Positions 7,172-12,571 of a stretch of 12,571 nt of DNA are shown in pieces (positions within the stretch are counted from its first letter, which is position 1; every line of letters begins with the position of its first letter). Where the stretch lies: positions 1-12,571 of the forward strand of contig CALQED020000012.1 in NCBI GenBank assembly GCA_943329505.2, given 5' to 3'. A program made the translations under genes and the position numbers. The stretch is from Polynucleobacter meluiroseus (GTDB taxonomy: Bacteria; Pseudomonadota; Gammaproteobacteria; Burkholderiales; Burkholderiaceae). The notes under the pieces were generated by a model. The model was not told the DNA's origin, ran no database searches, and was given only the letters and a program-made list of their open reading frames with translations.

Positions 7172-8382
7172 TGGCCGTACATCGCACTAAACCTTCGCAA
7201 CGTAGCTCACCAGAAGTGGAAAAACTGGTGGCAGATGCGATTTCATTAGCGGCTTCTGGCAGTCAGCTTGAGGATCGCTTTTGGGAAGAGCGTTTGAATG
7301 TGCGCTTAATGCGTTTGCTTAAAAGTCAAAACCAAAATGTGATTGATGCTGCTTTAGACCAAACCTTTCGCATTAATACGGTTGCGTTTGAAGTCTTAGC
7401 TGATTGTGCTGAGACGCTGGCTGAATCTCTCAGAATGGAGCATGAAGGGCAGGAGTGGGATGTACTCTTGCTAGCCATGCCGATCGTTGCCCATACCCGT
7501 TATCAAATTCCATCTGGTCCTTTGCCCTCGACCATCATTGAGGCTACCGCAGGTGCGTTGAATGCCTCAATCGCAGCTACTGATACGCGTTTAGCGATTA
7601 TTCCTTGGCTCTACAGCATTGATCAAATGCCCCATTCTCATTGCCAAACACGCCTTCTCACCGAAGCGCTAGCCACTGCAGCAATCTCCTCAAAGGAAGT
7701 CAAACTAGAGTTGCGTGATATGTCAGAGACGATTGCTGTTCTGGCCGACCCCCGTTTTATTATTGCCGCACTAAGCGTACCCAGCGGTTCACCCATTTTT
7801 AAGTGGCAAGAAGAATCGCCTGCTCGGCAAGAGCGTGGTGTGAGTTTGATCGGTTGGCAAAATGCCATGCAAGATCCGATCGCATCACTACTGCCGGGTT
7901 GCGAGTTTGAACTTTTATTACCAGAAGCGTATTTTACTAACTGCCGTTTGGCAGATAAGCATGTGCGCCCCTTAAGTATTCGTGCTGCTGTGAATTTTCT
8001 CGAAAGTACTCTCGGTATCTTGCCTGCCGGCTTATCTTGCGTGGTCGGCGCTTTTGGTGAAGAGCAGGCTGATGAATACCGCATCTCTTTTAGTGCCAAA
8101 GGATCGTCTGAGGTCATGTACGGAGTCATATGGCCTTTATATGATCGCGAGAGTGTGTCGAGTGATGCCTTAAATGATCTATCGGATGATGAGAGTCCGA
8201 TTAAGAAAATCTGTGACGCTTTACATGACGCAGGGGTGGAGGATGTATTCCGGCACGCGATGTTATTTGATCCAGAGTTATGTGATGACTGTGGGGCGCC
8301 ACTTTTTCCAGATCGTTCTGGCGAGGCTGTCCATGCCGAGATGCCAGAAGATACGCCAACCCAACAACCACTCTTTCATTAG
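7171..8382 (+). CDS. DUF2863 family protein, function unknown
   Basis: A 403-residue soluble protein without signal peptide or membrane segments. It matches the Burkholderiales DUF2863 family as I remember it: SGSQLEDRFWEERL near the N-terminus (about 30-43), WDVLLLAMPIVAHTRYQIPSGP in the middle, WLYSIDQMPHS, LLPGCEFELLLPEAYF (about 241-256), DEYRISFS and a C-terminal tail with CDDCGAPLFPD and HAEMPED. The lone CxxC plus nearby histidines could bind a metal, but four clear ligands are not evident. No function is known. Its start overlaps the yaaA stop by one base, and a strong terminator follows 14 bases after its stop, so yaaA and this gene form a closed two-gene unit. The coupling hints at a shared role, perhaps in oxidative stress; that is inference. 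Confidence 0.82.
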   Translation: MAVHRTKPSQRSSPEVEKLVADAISLAASGSQLEDRFWEERLNVRLMRLLKSQNQNVIDAALDQTFRINTVAFEVLADCAETLAESLRMEHEGQEWDVLLLAMPIVAHTRYQIPSGPLPSTIIEATAGALNASIAATDTRLAIIPWLYSIDQMPHSHCQTRLLTEALATAAISSKEVKLELRDMSETIAVLADPRFIIAALSVPSGSPIFKWQEESPARQERGVSLIGWQNAMQDPIASLLPGCEFELLLPEAYFTNCRLADKHVRPLSIRAAVNFLESTLGILPAGLSCVVGAFGEEQADEYRISFSAKGSSEVMYGVIWPLYDRESVSSDALNDLSDDESPIKKICDALHDAGVEDVFRHAMLFDPELCDDCGAPLFPDRSGEAVHAEMPEDTPTQQPLFH

Positions 8383-8395
8383 AGAGTCATTCAGT

Positions 8396-8424
8396 AAAAA
8401 AGCCGAGGATATCTCGGCTTTTTT
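8396..8424. terminator. Bidirectional intrinsic terminator between DUF2863 and the MliC-like gene
   Basis: A perfect hairpin with stem GCCGAG (8402-8407) and CTCGGC (8413-8418), loop GATAT, flanked by six A on the left and six T on the right. It therefore gives a GC stem followed by a U-run on both strands. It sits between two convergent genes and can end both the yaaA-DUF2863 and mdh-MliC-like transcripts. Confidence 0.93.
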
Positions 8425-8457
8425 AATCACTACTTGGGGATTACCCAATTCTTAGAC

Positions 8458-8832
8458 TTAGTTCTGAACAAATGGCTCTGCGCCAGCAAAAAGGTGAGGC
8501 AGTTTGCCAGATTTCATTTCTACCGTTTGGCAGAAATCAGCTAAACGGTTGCCAGTCTTGATGTTAAACAGCATCGCTTTATTGCCAAGCACTACCAAGT
8601 CATGACCAGTGCTGGTGTTTTTGTAACGCAAACTACCTGGCAAAGAAGTCTGACGTTCCAACTCATAAGTCTTGGAGTCCCAAGTGATGCGAACTTTATC
8701 TAGCGTACCAGTCGTCTTGAACTGTTTACTTTCACTACAGGTCCAAGTAAATACTTCTTCACTTGCGCTCACATTTGCAGAGCCAAAAAGGGTAGCAATC
8801 GCAAGGCTAATGATGAGAAGAGATTTATTCAT
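8458..8832 (-). CDS. Exported small protein resembling the MliC/PliC lysozyme-inhibitor fold
   Basis: A 124-residue protein with a clear Sec signal peptide (MNKSLLIISLAIATLFGS..., likely cut after VSA near residue 23) and no lipobox cysteine, so it is probably soluble in the periplasm. The mature part has two cysteines: WTC at about 32 and DFCQ at about 101. Between them run alternating beta-like segments including SKTYELERQTSLPGSLRYKN and GNKAMLFNIKTG. The order Cys, TYxL, S-x-(S/G)-RY, K-x-x-LF, Cys resembles the MliC domain, which blocks C-type lysozyme. The match is loose and an unknown periplasmic beta-barrel protein is the alternative. The start has an AGGA ribosome site six bases upstream. 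It lies 17 bases after mdh on the same strand, likely co-transcribed, and ends at a strong shared terminator. Confidence 0.6.
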   Translation of the reverse strand: MNKSLLIISLAIATLFGSANVSASEEVFTWTCSESKQFKTTGTLDKVRITWDSKTYELERQTSLPGSLRYKNTSTGHDLVVLGNKAMLFNIKTGNRLADFCQTVEMKSGKLPHLFAGAEPFVQN

Positions 8833-8849
8833 GAGCTTTCCTAGGTAGG

Positions 8850-9839
8850 TTAAGGAAGCAAGTGCTTAACGCCAGCTTGCTCTTCAAGCAGTTCATTCAA
8901 AGTATGGGTCATACGTTCACGGGAGAAGTCATCGATTTCTAAGCCCTCAACCATTTTGTATTCACCATTCTCGCAGGTTACTGGGAAGCCGTAAATCACT
9001 TCAGCCGGAATGCCATATTCACCCTTAGAAGCTATGCCCATGGTAACCCACTTGCCATTGGTTCCGAGGACCCAATCATGAACATGATCGATCGCTGCAT
9101 TGGCTGCAGAAGCTGCAGAAGAGAGGCCGCGTGCATCAATAATCGCTGCACCGCGCTTACCAACGGTGGGGATAAATACATCTTTATTCCATGCTGCATC
9201 GTTGATGGAGTCTTTTACAGACTTGCCATCGATGGTTGCAAAGCGATAGTCAGGGTACATGGTTGGGCTGTGGTTACCCCAAACCGCTAACTTCTCAATG
9301 CCGGCAACCGGTTTGTTGAGCTTATTAGCCAGTTGAGAGAGCGCGCGATTGTGATCAAGGCGCAACATCGCAGTAAAGTTTTTCGCAGGAATATCAGGAG
9401 CAGATTTCATAGCAATGTAGGCGTTGGTGTTTGCTGGATTGCCAACCACCAATACTTTGACAGTCTTTTTGGCAACGGCATTTAATGCTTTGCCTTGAGC
9501 GGTAAAGATTTGCGCATTGGCGGAGAGCAAGTCTTTGCGTTCCATGCCAGGACCACGAGGACGTGCGCCAACCAATAAAGCAACATCAATGTCTTTAAAA
9601 GCAGTCAATGGGTCAGAGTGAGCAGTAACGCCAGCCAAGAGTGGGAATGCGCAGTCTTCGAGCTCCATGATCACGCCGGCGAGGGCTTTTTGTGCCTTTT
9701 CGTCTGGTATTTCAAGCAATTGAAGAATGACGGGCTGATCCTTGCCCAGAAGGTCGCCATTAGCGATGCGGAATAGTAGTGAATATCCGATTTGACCGGC
9801 CGCGCCGGTGACGGCGACACGCATTGGGGCTTTTGCCAT
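8850..9839 (-). CDS. mdh: NAD-dependent malate dehydrogenase
   Basis: A 329-residue enzyme of the TCA cycle that oxidises malate to oxaloacetate with NAD. The N-terminal nucleotide site is TGAAGQIG (11-18), with Glu43 in LLEIPD pointing to NAD rather than NADP. The mobile loop [11 protein letters not shown] (91-101) supplies substrate arginines 95 and 101. LRLDHNRAL contains Asp162 and Arg165, and VWGNHSP contains catalytic His190. This is the cytosolic-MDH-like type common in Burkholderiales (about 327-329 residues), not the E. coli type (312). GGAG lies 10 bases before the ATG. A TTGACA promoter candidate is centred about 80-95 bases upstream. It diverges from a GntR regulator and is followed by the MliC-like gene. 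Confidence 0.96.
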   Translation of the reverse strand: MAKAPMRVAVTGAAGQIGYSLLFRIANGDLLGKDQPVILQLLEIPDEKAQKALAGVIMELEDCAFPLLAGVTAHSDPLTAFKDIDVALLVGARPRGPGMERKDLLSANAQIFTAQGKALNAVAKKTVKVLVVGNPANTNAYIAMKSAPDIPAKNFTAMLRLDHNRALSQLANKLNKPVAGIEKLAVWGNHSPTMYPDYRFATIDGKSVKDSINDAAWNKDVFIPTVGKRGAAIIDARGLSSAASAANAAIDHVHDWVLGTNGKWVTMGIASKGEYGIPAEVIYGFPVTCENGEYKMVEGLEIDDFSRERMTHTLNELLEEQAGVKHLLP

Positions 9840-9905
9840 TTACAAGTAACTCCAGAGGAAGGTTAAGGGGGTTAATGAAGAAAAACTTTTCTATTATCCA
9901 TTCAA

Positions 9906-9934
9906 GTGTATGAACTTTCGCTTTACACTGTCAA
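9906..9934 (-). promoter_or_regulatory. Candidate mdh promoter
   Basis: A perfect -35 TTGACA on the minus strand (9929-9934), a 17-bp spacer and a weak -10 ATACAC (9906-9911); CATACA at 16-bp spacing is an alternative. This would give a leader of about 60 bases. Its -35 box directly abuts the -35 box of the divergent gntR promoter. Confidence 0.5.
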
Positions 9935-9950
9935 TGACGTCTTATATAAG
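9922..9950 (+). promoter_or_regulatory. gntR promoter
   Basis: TTTACA (9922-9927), a 17-bp spacer and TATAAG (9945-9950) form a near-consensus sigma-70 promoter pointing at the regulator. The start site would be near 9957, giving a leader of about 42 bases before the TTG start at 9999. Confidence 0.65.
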
Positions 9951-9952
9951 AC
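9939..9952. promoter_or_regulatory. Perfect 14-bp palindrome, candidate GntR operator
   Basis: GTCTTATATAAGAC reads the same on both strands and covers the -10 box of the gntR promoter. HutC-type GntR dimers bind palindromes with GT/AC ends of about this size, and an operator over the -10 box is typical of autorepression. The assignment to this regulator is inference. Confidence 0.55.
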
Positions 9953-9989
9953 TAGAATTACTCAGAATTTTATCTAATTGGTGTTCGTT

Positions 9990-9993
9990 GGAG
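9990..9993 (+). promoter_or_regulatory. Ribosome binding site that fixes the gntR TTG start
   Basis: GGAG lies five bases before TTG at 9999-10001. The more upstream in-frame TTG (9978) and GTG (9981) have no such site. Confidence 0.6.
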
Positions 9994-9998
9994 TTAGT

Positions 9999-10736
9999 TT
10001 GTCAGAAGTTAATTTGCCCCTTGCATCATTTAGCCCTCTGTATGAACAGATAAAAGGGCTGATTTTAGCTAGTCTGCAAGCCTCTGAATGGCTGCCAGGG
10101 GAGGCTATTCCCAGTGAAATGGAGCTTGCTGTTCGGTATTCAGTGAGTCAGGGCACGGTCCGTAAAGCGATTGATGAGTTGGCCGCCCAAAATCTCCTCG
10201 TAAGGCGTCAGGGCAAAGGTACTTTTGTGGCCACCCATCAGGAAGATGATTGGCAATATCGTTTCTTGCGTTTAGCCCCAGACTCTGGTGAAAAGCTTCA
10301 TTTAACCAATCGTTTTTTAGCCTGCCAAAAGATCAAAGCAAGCGCCTATATCGCCAATTTGCTGAAATTAAAGGCAGGTGATCCCGTAATCTATATTGAT
10401 CGTATCCAGAGCTTTGCTGGCCAACCCGTTGTTTTTGAAGAGATTTGGCTTTCTAGTGTCCGCTTCAAGGGTTTAGATCTAGAAGCCTTGAACGCATGGT
10501 ATGGACCGCTCTATGCCTTGTATGAGAGTCAATACGCTACGCACATGGTGCGGGCGGAAGAAAAAATTAAAGCCCTTGCTGCTGATGAAGCCTTAGCAAA
10601 ACACCTGCAATTGACTATTGGCGCACCTTTGCTTTCAGTGGAGCGGGTAGCCTTTACCTATGGCAGTAAACCTGTAGAAATCCGACATGCTCGATATGAC
10701 ACTTCTGCGCAGCATTACGAGAATAAATTGAATTGA
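9999..10736 (+). CDS. GntR-family transcriptional regulator, HutC subfamily (UTRA domain)
   Basis: A regulator of about 245 residues. The N-terminal winged helix-turn-helix runs from FSPLYEQIKGLILASL through PGEAIPSEMELAVRYSVSQGTVRKAIDELAAQNLLVRRQGKGTFV (about residues 11-78). The rest is a UTRA-type ligand domain with RIQSFAGQPVVFEEIWL (about 135-151), a region ending EEKIKALAADEALAKHL, and ERVAFTYGSKPVEIRHARYD near the end. UTRA domains bind small metabolites; the ligand here is unknown. I chose TTG at 9999 because of its ribosome site; an earlier TTG at 9978 would add seven residues with no motif. It diverges from mdh and lies 131 bases upstream of sdhC with no terminator between, so it may control malate and succinate dehydrogenase genes and itself. 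Confidence 0.88.
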   Translation: MSEVNLPLASFSPLYEQIKGLILASLQASEWLPGEAIPSEMELAVRYSVSQGTVRKAIDELAAQNLLVRRQGKGTFVATHQEDDWQYRFLRLAPDSGEKLHLTNRFLACQKIKASAYIANLLKLKAGDPVIYIDRIQSFAGQPVVFEEIWLSSVRFKGLDLEALNAWYGPLYALYESQYATHMVRAEEKIKALAADEALAKHLQLTIGAPLLSVERVAFTYGSKPVEIRHARYDTSAQHYENKLN

Positions 10737-10746
10737 ACTTATCCGT

Positions 10747-10795
10747 AAAACCCCCTTTAAACCCCTATAAACCCTTAAAAACCCCCACTAGACCC
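10747..10795. repeat. Phased A-tract/C-run array; G-quadruplex motif on the minus strand
   Basis: Five C-runs begin at 10751, 10762, 10772, 10782 and 10793 (lengths 5, 4, 3, 5 and 3). They are spaced 11, 10, 10 and 11 bases apart, and the first four follow A-tracts of three to five bases. The first four runs on the minus strand read as G-runs of at least three with loops of 7, 6 and 6, which satisfies the G3+N1-7 quadruplex rule. The helical spacing of A-tracts also predicts intrinsic bending. It lies just upstream of the putative sdhC promoter. Function is unproven. Confidence 0.6.
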
Positions 10796-10806
10796 AAGGT
10801 TTCCAA

Positions 10807-10812
10807 TAGAAT
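10807..10812 (+). promoter_or_regulatory. Possible -10 box for the sdh operon
   Basis: TAGAAT lies 56 bases before the sdhC start. No good -35 box is found 16-18 bases upstream; that position is in the C-run array. If real, the promoter probably needs an activator or the bent DNA upstream. Read-through from gntR is an alternative source of sdh mRNA. Confidence 0.3.
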
Positions 10813-10813
10813 A

Positions 10814-10828
10814 TGTTGCGACACAACA
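10814..10828. promoter_or_regulatory. Imperfect inverted repeat upstream of sdhC
   Basis: TGTTG and CAACA flank five bases, just downstream of the possible -10 box, in the likely start-site region. It could be an operator or a small hairpin in the leader. It does not resemble the palindrome at the gntR promoter. Confidence 0.25.
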
Positions 10829-10867
10829 AAATCACACTGAACCTCCACCTAAAGATAGAGATGACCC

Positions 10868-11287
10868 ATGGTTGAAGCACAGCAAAATGTAAAAAAAGAT
10901 AGACCGATTTACCGCAACATTGGTTTAGCTCAGTTGATTAAATACCGTCTTCCTTGGGCGGGTAAAGTTTCGATTTTGCATCGTATCAGTGGCGCTGCTC
11001 TGTTTCTATTGTTGCCATTTATTTTGTACCTTTTTGATCAGAGCTTGGCTTCCGAGTTGAGCTATCAAAAATTCCAAGCTTTCACTAGCAACATCTTTGT
11101 AAAAATCATTTGCCTTGGTTTGATTTGGAGTTTCTTGCACCACTTTTGTGCTGGTATCCGCTATCTCTTACTCGATTTAGAAATTGGGGTAGAGAAGTCT
11201 GAAGCGAATCGTTCGGCCATTGTTGTTTTATTCCTTGGCTTGGCTTTGACGGCTGTGGTTGGTCTCAAAATGTTCGGCTTTTACTAA
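10868..11287 (+). CDS. sdhC: Succinate dehydrogenase cytochrome b556 subunit
   Basis: A 139-residue membrane anchor of complex II with three helices (about 40-57, 75-98 and 117-137). The N-terminal RPIYRNIGL...RLPWAGKVSILHRISGA is the family signature; Ser35 and Arg39 correspond to the quinone-site Ser and Arg of E. coli SdhC. HHFCAGIRYLLLD holds the heme b ligand His92 and conserved Arg98 and Asp103. With SdhD it anchors SdhAB and passes electrons to ubiquinone. The ATG at 10868 is preceded by a weak AGAG and overlaps a four-codon out-of-frame ATG (10861-10875). sdhD follows after 30 bases. Confidence 0.95.
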   Translation: MVEAQQNVKKDRPIYRNIGLAQLIKYRLPWAGKVSILHRISGAALFLLLPFILYLFDQSLASELSYQKFQAFTSNIFVKIICLGLIWSFLHHFCAGIRYLLLDLEIGVEKSEANRSAIVVLFLGLALTAVVGLKMFGFY

Positions 11288-11317
11288 GCGCTCAGCGTTT
11301 TTCATTAAGGAAATTAC

Positions 11318-11683
11318 ATGCCTATTTATCAAATTGGACCCAAGCGCTTAGTGGTAGGCGCTCATTACGGTCTGAAGGAATGGATCATTCAGCGCGTTAC
11401 TGCGATTGTGATGGTGGTCTTTACGATTGTTTTGTTGGTTGACTATTGTGTGACCGGTAGCCCTACTTACGAGGGTTGGGCTGGCTTATTTAGCAACCAG
11501 TTGATGAAGTTGCTGACTTTCTTGGCCTTGTTCAGTTTGTTCTATCACGCGTGGATTGGCGTGCGTGACATCTGGATGGATTACATCAAGCCCGTCAGTA
11601 TTCGGTTAACGCTGCAAGTATTAACCGTTCTGTATCTCCTAGCCTGCGCGGCTTATGCCGCCCAAATTTTGTGGAAAGTGTAA
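11318..11683 (+). CDS. sdhD: Succinate dehydrogenase hydrophobic membrane anchor subunit
   Basis: A 121-residue inner-membrane protein with three helices (about 26-45, 62-82 and 95-117). QRVTAI near residue 25 is typical. [17 protein letters not shown] (76-92) contains the heme b ligand His77 and quinone-site residues Asp88 and Tyr89, matching His71, Asp82 and Tyr83 of E. coli SdhD. A good AGGA ribosome site lies about seven bases before the ATG. The gene sits between sdhC and sdhA; the next start is four bases after its stop. Confidence 0.95.
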   Translation: MPIYQIGPKRLVVGAHYGLKEWIIQRVTAIVMVVFTIVLLVDYCVTGSPTYEGWAGLFSNQLMKLLTFLALFSLFYHAWIGVRDIWMDYIKPVSIRLTLQVLTVLYLLACAAYAAQILWKV

Positions 11684-11687
11684 TTCG

Positions 11688-12571
11688 ATGACTGCGATTC
11701 AAAAATCATTGCCTCGTCGCCGTTTTGATGCGGTTATTGTTGGTGCGGGCGGTTCAGGTATGCGTGCTTCATTGCAGTTGGCTGAAGCCGGGCTGAATGT
11801 TGCTGTACTAACAAAAGTATTCCCAACCCGCTCACACACTGTGGCAGCACAAGGTGGTATTGGCGCTGCATTAGGCAATATGAGTGAAGACAATTGGCAT
11901 TATCACTTTTATGACACGATCAAAGGTTCTGATTGGTTAGGTGACCAAGACGTGATCGAGTTCATGTGTCGCGAAGCTCCTAAAGTCGTTTATGAGTTAG
12001 AGCATTTCGGGATGCCATTTGACCGTAACCCCGATGGCACAATTTATCAACGTCCATTTGGTGGACACACTGCAAATTACGGCGAGAAGGCAGTCCAACG
12101 TGCTTGCGCTGCTGCTGACCGGACTGGTCATGCTATGTTGCACACTTTGTATCAACGCAATGTCCGCGCAAAAACCAATTTCTTTGTGGAATGGTTGGCA
12201 CTCGATTTAATTCGTGATGATGATGGCGATGTGGTTGGTGTCACTGCTCTAGAAATGGAAACAGGCCAGGTCTATATCTTGGAAGCCAAGATTGTGATGA
12301 TGGCGACTGGTGGTGCTGGTCGAATTTGGGATGCATCGACTAACGCATTTATTAATACTGGTGACGGTATGGGCCTTGCAGCCCGCGCAGGCATTCCTTT
12401 GGAGGATATGGAGTTCTGGCAATTTCACCCAACTGGCGTAGCTGGTGCAGGCGTGCTCTTGACAGAAGGGTGTCGCGGTGAAGGTGGTATCTTACGCAAT
12501 AAAGATGGTGAGCGTTTTATGGAACGTTATGCCCCAACTTATAAAGATTTGGCACCACGTGATTTTGTATC
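11688..12571 (+). CDS. sdhA: Succinate dehydrogenase flavoprotein subunit (runs off right edge)
   Basis: An open frame of 294 codons to the window end, roughly half of the usual length of about 590. It is the catalytic subunit that oxidises succinate to fumarate on the cytoplasmic face. The start reads [24 protein letters not shown], with the FAD dinucleotide motif at 19-24. [10 protein letters not shown] carries His50, which holds covalently bound FAD. Also present are [26 protein letters not shown] with active-site His at about 247, and [12 protein letters not shown] with the substrate-side Arg at about 263. The fragment ends just after LAPRDFV. No frameshift is seen. The ATG is four bases after the sdhD stop, and the end of sdhD provides only a weak ribosome site (GTGG), suggesting translational coupling. 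Confidence 0.97.
   Translation, partial: MTAIQKSLPRRRFDAVIVGAGGSGMRASLQLAEAGLNVAVLTKVFPTRSHTVAAQGGIGAALGNMSEDNWHYHFYDTIKGSDWLGDQDVIEFMCREAPKVVYELEHFGMPFDRNPDGTIYQRPFGGHTANYGEKAVQRACAAADRTGHAMLHTLYQRNVRAKTNFFVEWLALDLIRDDDGDVVGVTALEMETGQVYILEAKIVMMATGGAGRIWDASTNAFINTGDGMGLAARAGIPLEDMEFWQFHPTGVAGAGVLLTEGCRGEGGILRNKDGERFMERYAPTYKDLAPRDFV

Noticed and set aside
7638..8129. 163-codon open frame on the minus strand inside the DUF2863 gene
   Set aside because: Antisense to a well-supported coding frame, rich in Ser/Arg/Lys with no recognisable family or ribosome site; it looks like a composition artefact.
9879..9892. AT-rich near-palindrome AGAAAA-AC-TTTTCT in the mdh leader
   Set aside because: Only A/T-run complementarity with a two-base centre; expected often in AT-rich leaders and not tied to a promoter box.
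11699..12210. Small open frames on both strands within sdhA
   Set aside because: The sdhA frame is unbroken and its FAD and active-site motifs are intact, so these are shadows.
1..12571. Mobile elements, CRISPR arrays, toxin-antitoxin or defence islands, tRNA or rRNA genes
   Set aside because: No transposase, integrase, direct-repeat array or RNA gene signature was seen, and gene content is core metabolism with uniform composition.

Overview
The window looks like core chromosome of a free-living betaproteobacterium of the Burkholderiales, most likely Polynucleobacter or a close relative. This rests on moderate GC content, Burkholderiales-type proteins (DUF2863, DUF3429, PabB beginning LLDD), and the neighbourhood of mdh, a divergent GntR regulator and sdhCDA. 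The genus is inferred from remembered protein similarity, not from a search. I see no tRNA, rRNA, CRISPR array, insertion sequence, prophage or pseudogene. Genes are densely packed and no gene-free stretch exceeds about 140 bases.

Left block (1-6271, all minus strand; read from high to low coordinates): a YbdL-type methionine aminotransferase, a Nu-class (YfcG-like) glutathione S-transferase, 3-hydroxybutyryl-CoA dehydrogenase, a five-helix DUF3429 membrane protein, the replication-fork ATPase RarA, a 2-hydroxychromene-2-carboxylate isomerase-like protein, an exported peptidyl-prolyl isomerase, and the N-terminal third or less of PabB, which runs off the left edge. Gaps are 1 to 72 bases, so much of this could be one or a few operons. 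The functions are unrelated housekeeping, repair and detoxification roles.

Middle block (6272-8424): a 123-base divergent intergenic region with a small palindrome, then yaaA (peroxide stress) and a DUF2863 gene overlapping it by one base, closed by a strong bidirectional terminator. Convergent to it, mdh and a small exported MliC-like protein form a minus-strand pair (8458-9839).

Right block (9840-12571): mdh and a HutC/UTRA-type GntR regulator diverge from a compact region with two back-to-back promoters and a perfect 14-bp palindrome over the regulator's -10 box. Downstream come sdhC, sdhD and the first half of sdhA (succinate dehydrogenase / complex II). The regulator sits between two TCA-cycle loci, malate dehydrogenase and succinate dehydrogenase, and is a natural candidate to control one or both. 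The gntR-sdhC gap contains five C-runs spaced 10-11 bp apart, preceded by A-tracts. On the minus strand this fits a G-quadruplex motif, and it is the most unusual non-coding structure here.

I did not find an obviously new multi-gene system. The points worth checking are regulatory: the mdh/gntR/sdh control region, the G-run array, and the poorly understood yaaA-DUF2863 and mdh-MliC-like pairs.
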